A stretch of 64,000 nt of DNA from Archegozetes longisetosus (Eukaryota; Arthropoda; Arachnida; Sarcoptiformes; Trhypochthoniidae), in assembly GCA_018873245.2 (NCBI GenBank), contig JAEMBT020000007.1, forward strand, positions 6,727,129 through 6,791,128, given 5' to 3'. This document shows positions 21,875 to 33,306 of this stretch, piece after piece. The notes below the pieces were generated by a model. That model worked only from the letters and a program-made list of their open reading frames with translations, searched no databases and was not told where the DNA came from. The position numbers and the translations under genes are program-made. Position 1 is the first letter of the stretch; each line of letters starts with the position of its first letter.

Positions 21875-23407
21875 ATGGGCACAATGACCATAAAGCCCTG
21901 CGTTAAAATTATGGTAATCGCCTCATGTATTCTCCTCATTTTCGTCCTTCAGTTGTCATCCGCTTTGTATCTAAAGGTACGTTTGACAAACTCTAACTTT
22001 GACTATTTCTTCATTTTGATTATTTGTCCACTTTTTGCTTATTTATTCTCACTTAGTCATTCATATCTAGTTCTCTAGTTCTTAGACTACAGTTTGCGTT
22101 TGTTTTACGTATGAAAATTTCAGGCATTTATTAGGCTCTTAATGAGTACCTGACCTTTGAATCATGTTTACCATTTGCTTAGAGTGACCCTTCAAAGACC
22201 TCTTTTTATCAGTTGAAGGTATGCAACAAACCCAAACTTAATCTATAACATAGTCAGCAGACTCTCAAACGTTCACATCGTTTGCCTGTAAAACACTATT
22301 TGCTGTATGACTGACTTGTAAACAAAAGTAGTGAAAACTTGATTATGAAAGTAAAAATTAGAAATTCAAGTATGAATAGTTGTTAAAGTGTTAGTATTTA
22401 CTGATATAGAGAAGTACAGGTCCTCAAATTTGCTCACGTTCGACACCTTGTGGTTGGGAAGTCTACGCACCTTATATAAGAACTGTTAACTATTTCGTGG
22501 CCAGCCCGTAAGTCCTTTTCTTTTACTTTCCTTTCTTCTACTTCTCTTTTACGGTAAAACCTCTCTATCTTCTTCATTAAATTGAGCCCTTTTAATAAGG
22601 TGTAAATTAATCCATAAAGAAATTGGTAGTTATCTTTGCTATCTTAAGAAGGGCTTAACATGTTGAACATAGACAGGTTTAACTGTATTATATCATAGGA
22701 TTATATAACTTGTAAAATTGAAATTTTCACCAATTACAATTTACACTGCAATAGAAAAATATGCAACTTTTTTTATCTTGTTTTGCTGATAATTCACATG
22801 TGACTAAAACTTTGCCAAAACTTGATAAAAATGATCAAAACAATTGTTGGTGTCTTATCCTTTCTTTTTTTTTAATCAAATACTCTCGACTCTCGTTTTG
22901 CTGACTTAGTTTTATTGATCTTTTTTGTAAAGTCATTATCAAAACATGATTTTCATTCAGATCTAACTTTAAGTTTAAGACACGTTTACTATTTCTCAAT
23001 ATTTTCATTCACAGAATAGGGTAAAGAAAAGATAAATCAAAATAAGTATAGTTGGCAAACGTTATTAATTCACAAGTTTTGACAGTGACGACAATTTTAG
23101 AATGTATATAAAGAATATATATTAGGAATGTATATAAAGAATATATATTAAGAACGCATATAAAGAATATATAAAAAATATATATCAAGAATATATACTA
23201 ATATATACAAGCAATATTTTAAGGGCATACATAAAGAACATATATTAAGAATATATACCAATACTATGAATGATGATAATAAGCTTAGTTAAGATGAATA
23301 TATTTCTAAATAGATGCCAATGTCCTATTGGGACACGATGTGTGCGACATTCGGATGACATTTCAATATCAGCTTATGTTCATCGCTGTAGACCTGAACT
23401 GGAATGA
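21875..23407 (+). CDS. Small secreted six-cysteine protein
   Basis: Three exons: 21875-21976, 22410-22507 and 23314-23407. Phases agree (0, then 2) and the product is 97 residues. Residues 1 to about 30 are a signal peptide with a long hydrophobic core (IASCILLIFVLQLSSA), so the mature part is about 65 residues and extracellular. It has six cysteines in the order C-x6-C-x19-C-x-C-x5-C-x16-C, with landmarks STPCGWEVYAPYIRTVNYF and CQCPIGTRC. The end reads HSDDISISAYVHRCRPELE. The acceptor after GATATAG (22409) was chosen because the later AG at 22419 breaks the frame. I believe similar small secreted proteins occur in other arthropods, but I cannot name the family from memory. It could be a peptide hormone-like ligand, an inhibitor or another defence-type peptide; nothing here decides. 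Intron 2 holds a MITE and an AT-rich tandem repeat. Confidence 0.75.
22550..22687. mobile_element. CAGTAAAACCT-family MITE in an intron
   Basis: 138 bp, TA-flanked. Left end TACGGTAAAACCTCTCTATC, right end GACAGGTTTAACTGTA. Its reverse complement closely matches the element at 32697-32811 (shared TACAGTTAAACCTGTC, then ATGTT, then GTTAAGCCCTT), so the two are one subfamily in opposite orientation. Confidence 0.7.
23101..23265. repeat. AT-rich tandem repeat
   Basis: About eight degenerate copies of a roughly 20-bp unit (AATGTATATAAAGAATATAT) in intron 2 of the small secreted protein gene. Confidence 0.8.
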
Positions 23408-23874
23408 ATGATCACAGCTAATACTAATGAACTACAAATATATAAATATAATTATGAAAACTATACGCATAATAATGCTATGAAAGCTTGAATTTCGAGC
23501 TTAACAAATCTACGTTCCATGAAGTATTTATCTTATTTTCTAGTATTTAAAACTAAATCATTTCAGATTTGTTCATAATTTACATTAAGTTAATGACGAA
23601 GAGACTAATTGTAAGACAATTTTATTCATTAATTTTGGTTCATATCACTATTATTTTACAAAAATATATAAAATCTCAGTGATATATCAAACATGTAAAA
23701 ATGATTTTCATCAATCAATCTATCAATAAATAATATCTATTAATACAAACTATTATATTATGTAAAACATTCATTCAATGTATTGCAAACCTAAAACATA
23801 ATCTCGTACTTTTCTAAACTCAACCTAAATAAAGTGAGATTGTCGTGAAAATTGGGATCAAATTATGGTCAAAA
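23408..23874. other. Spacer between convergent genes
   Basis: 467 bp holding the 3' UTRs of the secreted protein gene and of the mitochondrial carrier. AT-rich; no further feature seen. Confidence 0.5.
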
Positions 23875-26321
23875 CTATCCAACTGTAGTCGGAGAAACAA
23901 TTTGGTTGGCGACATTGGTCTTTAATTTACTCTTATATGAAAAGTAATGTTTTCTAAGTTCTTGCCATATAAGCAAACTAAGAACAGTGTGTGGTCCCAA
24001 TCGGAGCAGTGATGCCGACCATCCTTTGTAAAAGCCAAGCACGCCCTCAGTTTTCCATATTTTTAGCATGCAGTTGAAAATTCCGGAGTATTTCAGTCCA
24101 CGACCAGTCTTTTGGTCAACGGGTTGGTTGTAGAGTCGCGTCGATATAACATCGAATGGAGTCATGAGAGCAGTGACGGCGAACCCTCCGAGCATCGCAG
24201 CCGCCAATGTGCTTATCCAACTGTCAGCAGGTATTATCTAACAACAAGGCTATCAGTTATTGTATCAAATCTATACAACCATTACTTCTACCCCTAATCT
24301 ATACAGCTATTAGTTCTGCCCCTAATCTATACAACTATTACTACTACCCTTAATCTATGCCACTATTAGTACTACCCCTAATCTATATCGCTATTACTTC
24401 TACCCCTAATCTATAACTTCTACTCGTAATCCATACCAAAAGCTATGAGCGAACTCTACAACTGCATCAAGTTTGAGTAGTTCTACTCTAACTGACCTTG
24501 GATTTGGTGATAAATGTTTTGGCAGATGAAAATGTTGACAATTGAATAGATCCCCCTATTGTTACTCTCGTGACGGAAGCAGTACAACCTCTCCATAAGC
24601 CTAGAATACCGTACGATCTGAAAATGCTGAGCAACGCTTGCGACATGTTTGAATGTGGATGTTGGTGACCAACTGCGATCTCGGCGTTTGAACGACATTG
24701 CAAATGCGTCTTCACCTATCAGTTTGGTCGTTTATTTTCTTATTAATATTTCTACTTCTATTCTTTTTCTACTTTTATCTCTATACAAACCATTCATTTC
24801 TATTCATTTCTCTAAACTTGTGTTCACATAAATACTTTTATTACTTATCTGAGTATCTCTGATTCATCGTATTTAAAAATACTTGACATTCAAACAACTG
24901 ATAACTTCAATTTTGACATTCAACTGAAGGGAATTTCCATTTCAAACATTTGACTGTTTGACAACATAAGGCTGAAAGTATTTTACAGAATTGTATTTTG
25001 AATATTAATTCAGAGAACAATTGAAAGTATAATCGAGAAAAATAACTTTTTATCACTAGATCTCAGCTGACAGGCAATCAAACGAAGAGTTAATCTGAAA
25101 ATAATCTGGACATTTAGAAGTGATTTATTGGATTGAAAAAATAATGAGAAATTTGAATTGGTAAATATAGATTATTCTAACTCAGCTGTAATCTGTCTAA
25201 AGGTCTGACTGATTGGGAAAAGCTCAAAATCAAAAATAGGTTAAGTTCTAGTGCTCTGTCGTAAGTATTCCTTATTTATTCCTATGTCAATACTTTATTA
25301 TCTCTTTTGCTTTCTCTACCACAGAAACCATTTGCGTGAATTAACTGCAAGTCGACTGAAATTTGTTTTTGAGACCAACTGACAGCTAATCATTGAATAA
25401 ATAGTTAACGATATGATCATTGAACAAGTAATAGTTAGCGACATAATCATTGAATAAGGAATAGTTAAGCGATAATATGATTAAAATAGAGCTTTGAATA
25501 ATTAGCACTTTTCGGTTCTATCTAATATGTTCAAAATTAAGCAAACATTTATTCACACAATACTCTAATAAAGTTAAGATTAATGGGATATCTAATCAAC
25601 AATATAAACTTTCTTTTCGTCAATGATCGCCACTTGTAAACGCTATCGAATATAGATAACTAGTCATAAGTAGTACTACCGAACATATTTCCCAATATAT
25701 TATCGGAAAGAGTTTTCTAAAAGTCATCCAAATTCTTTGGCACAATGTAACCTATTTATGAAATTATTATCAACTCGTAGTTTATTACATATCTATTGTT
25801 AATAAGTTTTCATTTAAAACTAAGTTTAACTTATCTTATAGTTTAAAAAACTATCAAAAACTGATTGCTAAGTGTAGAAAAAAAATTATTTTGTGAATGG
25901 TTTGAATGAAGATTAATATGAATTGTTTGGATACCAGATAGAGAGGACTTCCGATGAGGGCTCCGGCCGCACCCGAAGCGGCTCCAAATACAATACTTCT
26001 ATGGAAGATAACGTCTCCGTTTTTATTCCTCGTAAGTCCAAAATTATCGAAGCACTGAAAAGCTCCAAACCTGACGCCATTCATAATGAACTGATACCAC
26101 ATGGCAGGGACTAAACCCTTTTGCAGCGAAACAATACTCTCAGAGCGTGCGATCGCGTAAAACGCGTGAAACACATTCCTATAATGAACTTTATATTGAC
26201 CTCTAGACTGAAGTTCTCCCTGTAATTGAATTCTAGTCTTGACCACTTCTAATGGATTTGTTATGATTCCCGCACAACACGCGCCGATTCCTCCCAACAT
26301 GAACTCATCCACTTTCAACAT
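23875..26321 (-). CDS. SLC25A35: Mitochondrial solute carrier, SLC25A34/35 type
   Basis: Inner-membrane mitochondrial carrier. Three exons: 26321-25935, 24715-24497 and 24237-23875, all phase 0, giving 322 residues (family about 300). The three-fold carrier signatures are all present: NPLEVVKTRIQLQG in repeat 1, SPLYLVKTHLQ restored across the exon 1-2 join in repeat 2, and TPFDVISTRLYNQP in repeat 3. GVRFGAFQCFD, SGAAGALIGSP, AVGHQHPHSNMSQAL and LRLGPHTVLSLLIWQELR are typical of the A34/A35 branch, related to yeast oxaloacetate carrier Oac1. The substrate of the animal branch is not settled, and A34 versus A35 cannot be told apart here. About 20 residues beyond the last helix are extra. Intron 1 is 1219 nt with nothing recognisable; intron 2 (259 nt) is largely a minisatellite. 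The start ATG at 26321 has no competitor and follows CTAAACAAA. Confidence 0.92.
24269..24436. repeat. About 30-bp minisatellite filling SLC25 intron 2
   Basis: About five copies of ATCTATACAACTATTACTTC plus TACCCCTA, with scattered substitutions, occupying two thirds of the 259-nt intron. Confidence 0.85.
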
Positions 26322-26395
26322 TTTGTTTAGTTTTCAGTTGATTTCCAAGTTATTTGCCGACTATTTCCTTGACTGTATCTTCGATTATATCCTCG

Positions 26396-26468
26396 ACTAT
26401 TTGCAAAACTATTTGCAAGACTATTTGCAAAATTATTTGCAAAATTATTTTCAAACTATCTTCAAAAC
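26396..26468. repeat. 15-16-bp tandem repeat upstream of the SLC25 start
   Basis: About five copies of GACTATTTGCAAAACT 75-150 nt upstream of the carrier ATG, in its probable 5' UTR or promoter. Degenerate copies extend left to about 26355. Confidence 0.8.
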
Positions 26469-27750
26469 AATTTTGTCAACACTGAAATGCTTTGGTCACG
26501 AAATCATTATTTTGATACTTAATTTAGAATAATTTTAAAGAGATTCAGACACCATTAATATGGCTGAACAGATTATAAGTATTGTTAACTAATAATTAGA
26601 TTATAAATCATTTTAGAGTTTTTATCGAAATATAACTTATGCTGATATTGACATTACCACATGTCTCTAACGTGCTTTATTCAATGCCTTTCAGACCGAT
26701 AGCAATTCTATTCATTTCCCCCTTCTATAGACTGCAAACTCAACTAAACCTCATATCACTTTCAGCACTTTTTACTATATGTTTACAGATGTCGCGCAAA
26801 GTATAATACTGTGAGCATAAGAAGTTTTGAAACTTAAAAGTTGTTTAGCTCTTTTTAGAACATTGAAAGTTGCAAAAGTTTGTTATCTATAGATTCCATT
26901 GATATAATGTTGTAAAGATGTAGCTTCAAAGGCGGAATCTATCGACTCCTAATAAAGACCTGATACATATCTAGATGACTTCCTAAACCTGCTCTGAGAA
27001 GAGTCATGAGATTTCTGATTAAAGTTTAGTAAACATGTTGTTTAAGGAGGCTAACACTTCTAATAAATAAGATTAGATGAACTTCTTTCCCAACTTTTAG
27101 GCTGGCATGTGATCCGAAATAAGAAACGATTTATATAAGATTAATCATTTGGAGCTATATGTCATGATTTCTATCTCATGACGAGAACTTTCGAAAACAA
27201 ACTTTAAATCCTTGTTCTACTAAAACATGTTTCAAAGTTACTCAACCTCTAAGTTTGAAGTTAGATATAAACATAAATCAATTTAATGTCAATAAAAACA
27301 TCTTTTCGCAAACAAAGAATGAATTGATTTGAATAAAAAATTCAAATTTTTTGCTAGGAAATCGATTGAAGAATGTTTGAGAGAATTTCTTTCAATAAGT
27401 TATCAAATTAACATTTACAAAACTCAACTAATTTTACATCTTTTATATCTAATGCTTACGTAAGTCAATACATAAAATGCGATCATTGGCTTCTTATTGG
27501 TAGAAGATCTATGTCTGATATTGGTAGAAGAAATAAAATAGTTGAGATTTTGAAAGCCGAGTTCAAAGCAACTTAATTATGAGTCTCTCATTCTTCGATT
27601 CAGTAAGCTCTATTGATTATTAGTTCGCAATACTTTTCAATAGTTTGATTAGAACAACTCAAACTATATCACAGTCAGGCGTTAGATATTCAATTTATTC
27701 TAATAAATCGTTCATTTGAAGTGGTGAGTTTTCATACTTAATACATCCAA

Positions 27751-27960
27751 TTACTTTACATCAGCTGCAGTGCCGTAGCCAGTATTTTTGGTCTGGGGGC
27801 TAAAATCTGAAACAAAATGCTCAGACTTGTAGAAGCAAGCTCTAATCAACATCAAAGTGTCTGTTGGTTTGTCATCAAACCTTTCGTTAATGTTTAAAAA
27901 TAGGAAATCGGTTGATGCATCAAATAAATACAGTTTCAAAATTGTTGTCAGATTTTTTCA
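27751..27960 (-). mobile_element. Probable hAT-like transposon remnant
   Basis: The word CAGTGCCGTAGCCAG at 27770-27784, followed by TTGGTCTGGGGGCT, is the kind of terminus shared by many arthropod DNA transposons (CAGTGGCGTAGCCAG type). Overlapping it, a 62-codon minus-strand frame contains FLFLNINERFDDK. This resembles the pre-catalytic helix (F-x-x-x-L-x-x-R-F) of hAT/ZMYM-like transposases. The other end was not found, so the copy is truncated. Confidence 0.35.
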
Positions 27961-29508
27961 GCACAGATCTACCCTTCAGTTTTGAAAGAATATCTGGGGG
28001 AGGGCTTCAGCTTTCTCAACGTTGACTGTGATCAACTGACTGTTTGAAATAGTTGAAGAATTATTCAAACAAACATTTGCTAAAATATTATCCGAATAAT
28101 GATGATTTGTCAAAATCAAAATAATCTTCTCGACTTCGCTATTGAATTGTTATCAATGATTTTTCATATTGTCATTATGTGAGCAAAAATTCAGCCAAAC
28201 TTTTATTAATTACTGTAATTTGTTGATAATTACAGCGAATGTGTATAAATATTATATAAAAATTCATGCAATCATGAAATAGCAAGAATTTAGTCTTCTT
28301 CTCACTCGTTGGTTCTGAAAATTTTGCGATGAAATTCATCTTATTTTGATGTATCGATATTTTCTCAAATAAAGCATAACTCTAGTAACTAGAGTTGTGA
28401 AAATATGTATTTATACAAATATTAGTTGTGAGATGCTTAAAGATTGACTTCCCTTTAAATTTGTCCTATTTATGTCAGTGCTTTTAAAGCTTACAATGCT
28501 TATCAATATTTTTGCACTAGACCAATGATTGAAATTATTTTTGTGGGTCATTCCACGAATTATGTTTCTGTTAACTGGTGTTTATACGGACAGTATTTAG
28601 GAAAGGGAACTTAATTGTCACATATGAGACATATAGTTATCGAATAAATACATATTTTTCACAGCCCCACTTACAACAATGCATTTTCCATATCTAACAA
28701 ATGCCCAATCATGAAGCTGTGCCAATGAATGACTTGTAAAAACTTTCACAAAGTTAATAAAATCGCAAATACGTCAGCGAAATATCTGATTGCACAATAG
28801 TTTTACAATTAAATGGTACTCTGTTCTAAATTGATGTATAACTTATATAGTCTTAAAATATTAAATACTAAAATATTAGTTAACCACTAGAACTACAATC
28901 AGAACCATCATATAAGGACTTGTCTTGAGAAGTTGGATATGAGTACAAACATTTATTTGAGTTGTGATATACGGAACATTAGAAGAGATTTGAGTGAATG
29001 TATTTGAATGTGTCTCATGGTGTCAGTCATGTCAGCGAATTGCTGTTTTATTGATGGGGAAAACAGTGGGGATCGCTATTTATTGCAACTCCAATCGAAA
29101 CTGTCTGTTTAACTTAACTAAATTTATTCACCGACGAGAAGTCGAGAGCTGAGATGGTCAGCACTTTCTAGTTCTGTATTGACTTTCTATTGTTTTCAAC
29201 TTTTATGTCGACTACTGTTTGACTTTATAATAAAAGTTAATTGTGGACTAATTTTAATTATCGCCTATTAATAAGCTTATAAAATAATTAGAAAAGTATC
29301 AGTTAGTGTGCTAATCAGTAATTAAAATAAGTTTTTGTTTTAAAGTTCTGGATCAACAAATTATAAACTCATCGTAAGATTAATGTAAGTGCAAACATGT
29401 TATACACAATCCTTACTAAACTCATGTCAACAACTATTTTATTACATTAAATCAAAGATAGAAAACTTGTAAGTTTGACGAACAAATTTTAAGAAACCGC
29501 TTCAAACG

Positions 29509-32014
29509 ATGGTGGTCTTCAACGCATCTCTAGCATGTCTACCATCACCAGTGAATGGACCACCATTTACGATATTAAGTCTTCCGACTTCACCGTGTCC
29601 TCTTATATCTCCATTGCCATCTCCATCGTGTTCATTAGCCGCTTCACCCACTGCATTTCCCATTCCTAGTCCATTGACAGTATCTCCTGTCAATGTTTAT
29701 GGCCCTTCGGGAGTTGTCATACAGCCGACCACTTGGAAGCAGTCCTAGTAAGTCATACTAATTTGTTGCTTATTTCCGTACAAATACTTTGCATTTAGTA
29801 TTGATAGATATTTAACACTGTTGTGTCGATTAGATAGAAATTAGTCAATCATTTGCACTTTCGTTCTTCACATAATAAAAAACCAGTTATTTGAATGTGA
29901 TGATAGTCAGTCAAATCAGTTTATCAACTGAAATAATAAAACAATTTTCCTCGCTTTGCTTTAAAGATAGCATTTGTATGTCAATTGCATTAGTGATGCC
30001 TCACTTTCAGTCTTTAAAGTTCTCATACGAAACTTGAGCTTAAAAAGTAGTTATGGCTCAGTTTATGGATCATGTAAGTTTTAGGTATAAGAAAGTGATG
30101 CGGTTACCACACGTTGTTCTCCTATGCCCTAACCTAACTTAAATTAGTTGTATTGATAGTATATTTATTCAACTTATTAATATTTAAGATAAGAGAATGC
30201 CAGGTATATGAGAACTACATTCTGATAACCACATCATTCTCTTTTACCCAAACCTGACACCAACCATGAACCGAACTCTAGCCGAAAAATTAGTTGGATT
30301 CTAAAATCTAATGCTCGAGCAATGACTGTAATGACTACTGAAATATGTGCTCAAGCAGCGTATAAAACTTTATATTTAGATAAGGAGTTATGACTATTGT
30401 ATTGATAACAATTATCTAGACATTACATACCAGAGTCTGCAATTAATAGAAGTTTATGAATCAAGTTTTACGATTATGTACACGTAAATAAAGATTCATT
30501 ATATTGCTATGATAATCAATTAACGACATTTTTTAATTTGAAACAAATAAAAATTTCATAAAATCAAATAAAAACCCTTCGATGCAATTAAATTACAGGA
30601 AATATGGGTCTATAAAAATACTTCGATTGTAAAATTATGATTTGAACTTCTAGTTTTTACTGATAATATTTTGAAAAACTGATTGCTAGTTTCAAAAGTT
30701 TATTGCTATTATCAAACAAAACGCCCAAATCTAGTTCGATTGCTATAACTGAATAGCAAAAACTATTTAACTGTTTCTGTACTGAGAATTTGAAATTTAG
30801 AATATGAAACCTGAATCAAAAATGATTAGTTTTGACCAAATTAGGAGCAAAACTATTACGCAACTAATATATTCTGAAAGATGCAGGACTTTTCTTTTGG
30901 AAATTTTGATCTGACATTTGTATCTAATTGAAACAATTTTAGTGGTATGGAACAAGTATGGCTTTCAGAATTCAATCGCTTGTTCACTAATTACTTCCAA
31001 CAAGTATGGCTTCTTCAACCTGTAGACCATCGACCCATTGGTGATAATTCAATGCACACTTTCGTTGATTCAGCTAAAGTTCGATTTTGTTGTGATGTGA
31101 GAATGACAATTTTTAATCCTAATTACAGACACTCTCTATTTTTACAACAATCCAGTGTATAGATCAGAACCGATTCTTATGTCAAAGGAAAACCCCCATA
31201 TGTAAATGACTGTTTAGTTAGATTCTCCTGACCATACTCGCGCTCATTAGAGGGATAGTATCTGAGTACAAAGTTGCTCAAGCTTCAAAGAGCCGGTTTT
31301 GAACTTAGAACCGATTGTTTGACGTTTGGGCGATTCGTATGGATATGCAAAGAAAACTCCTACATGTAAAAAACTTTTCAGTTGGACTCTCCCAATGATA
31401 CCCACACCTATTAGAGGGGCCGTATTCTAAGCATAACAGTCACCTAAATATTAAAGAATCGGTTCTGAAATTTGTTTCAGTATTCAATGATTGTAATTGA
31501 GTACAAGACTCCAACGAAATGGTTTACTCAAATTTAAAGTTGAGGAAAACTACAAAACACTTGATTTGTTATTAATAACTAGTTTAAATTTAAAGAATAT
31601 CTCAAAAGATTTGCTATTAAATTAAAGAAATGCGGTCATGGTTGGACCTCAATGAAAGGAAGAGTTGTGTTTTGGTTCGATCTTCTTCCTCCGTATTACA
31701 CGCATGGTTTTGTAGCGTTCAAGTTATACGGACAACAATGTGAAAGATGCAAAACAGACCGGTACGAGCAGGCCATGTGGTATCCAGAAGAAGTTTGCAA
31801 AGTTAGTTTGATGGACAAGTGAGGAGTTGATGAAAATAATAATTATGTTTATTATTAGGTACTCACTAATCTCTACAACAAAGTTGGACAAGTTTTTTAT
31901 GGTTTTTATCAGCCGCCTATAGAAAAAACTCGTCGCTCTGGGAAACCTCGAACTCCTCATAATAACCAATTATGTCAGGCCTGTAAAGATGGGTTATGTG
32001 CTGATAGAAAGTGA
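29509..32014 (+). CDS. 3CxxC zinc-binding domain protein (RTP/ZAR1-like fold)
   Basis: Four exons: 29509-29747, 30943-31096, 31628-31801 and 31859-32014. Phases agree and the product is 240 residues. Residues 1-70 are Pro/Ser-rich and disordered. From about residue 79 comes a folded domain starting YGMEQVWLSEFNRLF, then FVDSAKVRFCCDKCGHGW (first CxxC, formed across exons 2-3), GRVVFWFDLLPP, YGQQCERCK (second CxxC), WYPEEVCKVLTNLYNKVGQ, and NNQLCQACKDGLC (third CxxC). Three CxxC pairs with this spacing define the 3CxxC domain of vertebrate receptor-transporting proteins and ZAR1; in the former it binds zinc and aids membrane-protein trafficking, in the latter RNA. Role here unknown. The start ATG at 29509 is the first in the frame after an upstream TGA. 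An upstream exon joining at the TTTTAAG before it cannot be excluded. Intron 2 (531 nt) carries a duplicated element. Confidence 0.82.
31164..31468. mobile_element. Element with 15-bp perfect inverted ends, internally duplicated
   Basis: 305 bp in intron 2 of the 3CxxC gene. The ends TCAGAACCGATTCTT / AAGAATCGGTTCTGA are perfect inverted repeats. The body is two related units of about 145 bp in direct order, each with AGAACCGATT, then AAAACYCCYAYATGTAAA, then TTAGAGGG, then TCTRAG. No coding capacity. No target duplication is clear. Confidence 0.65.
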
Positions 32015-32696
32015 TTCGTTTTATTACACTTTCATTACTAGATAATTAGAAGTTAAACTAAAGATAGTCTTCACTTAAATGATAGCATAATTTTCCATCA
32101 TTGCTTGTCTCACTTTGCCTTTGCTCAAAATCATTAGATCATTAAAGTATGAAGCGTTACGAAAATTTGATGAAAGTCTACCGCCAAACTATGCCTTATA
32201 TGATGACAGCAATAACTTTTGGCGTCTTTCGATAGTTTTGATGAACTTTGCGAGTCGTGAATAACGACAATAATGTCGTAAATATTAATGTAATTATTAA
32301 ATTGATGCATATAAAAGCCACATTATTTGATTGAGTGACTCAAAATTGCTATATCATCATAAGTTTATACCTTTTATTATAGTTATCGTGCTTTTCCATT
32401 TCATATTTTTCAAAAAGTTTCCGTTTATACTTCCAAAATGCTTCTGTTATCGTCAATACATTCATCTCAATAAAATAAAATATATGTTACAATTGATGGC
32501 CTCAATTTATTCTAACTATTTTGAGCAGTCTGTGCTTACTTTCCAAACTTTATTACTTTATCATTTTCGCCGACTAAAACTTTAGAGTTGATCATTTCTC
32601 GTTTCAATTCAATTCGTCTGAATAGAATGTAAAAATTTTGGTTTTAGTTTAGAATATCAGCTCAGCTATTGCATTTGATACTGCAGAATTTCGTTT

Positions 32697-32811
32697 TACA
32701 GTTAAACCTGTCCATGTTGAACATATAGTTAAGCCCTTTAAAAAGAACACTTACTTATACCTTTTTAAAAAGGGCTTAATTCCATATTTAAGATAGAAAG
32801 GTTTTACTATA
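32697..32811. mobile_element. CAGTAAAACCT-family MITE
   Basis: Left end TACAGTTAAACCTGTC, right end AAAGGTTTTACTATA, TA at both sides. Inner pair TTAAGCCCTTTAAAAAG / CTTTTTAAAAAGGGCTTAA forms a near-perfect hairpin. Same subfamily as 22550-22687, reversed. Confidence 0.7.
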
Positions 32812-33089
32812 TGTTACTGGAGAACAAGCTATGAGTGGCTACCCCACTCTAACTTAACTTATTTGTATAATAAGCTTGGTGCGGTATAAGTTAATGTTAG
32901 CTCGAGATGCAAAATCCGAGCAAAAATTGCGAACTAAAACCAAAATTCGATTGACTAAATCCAATAATTGAAGCATAATATAATTACTAATAGCATCGTT
33001 GCGAATCATGTTAGCAAACACAATACTAAGTTTGTACTGCGTAACTTAGGTTTATACTGATAACAATAATGTTTAATAATTGATATTGT

Positions 33090-33306
33090 CAGGGTGATCA
33101 CCTAATGTTGAGCCCGTTCCGACAGATTCTCAATATAAACGGGGAGTAAGCTCATTTTTCTTACTTTTTGTGCGAAATACACCAATCAAAATGAAATGTG
33201 ATTTATTCTCTCTCAGAAGAACCCTTTAAGACACCTTCCGGGAGGTGGGAAATTAGAGGTCCAATTCGGAATTCTTCCGGACGTTTCAGGAGAGGTGATC
33301 ACCCTG
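33090..33306. mobile_element. hAT-like MITE with 8-bp target duplication
   Basis: 217 bp with 14-bp perfect inverted ends CAGGGTGATCACCT / AGGTGATCACCCTG. The flanking octamers are GATATTGT (33082-33089) and GATATCGT (33307-33314), one mismatch apart. CAGGG-type ends and an 8-bp target duplication are the hallmarks of the hAT superfamily. There is no transposase frame inside, so it is non-autonomous. The near-intact duplication suggests a fairly recent insertion. Confidence 0.8.

Larger units (their letters stand above)
26322..29508. other. Spacer with a transposon remnant
   Basis: Besides the tandem repeat at 26396 and the TE remnant at 27751-27960, no gene was seen. A slightly GC-richer patch at 29015-29110 might be upstream promoter or a 5' UTR exon of the 3CxxC gene, but I found no clear core promoter. 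Confidence 0.4.
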
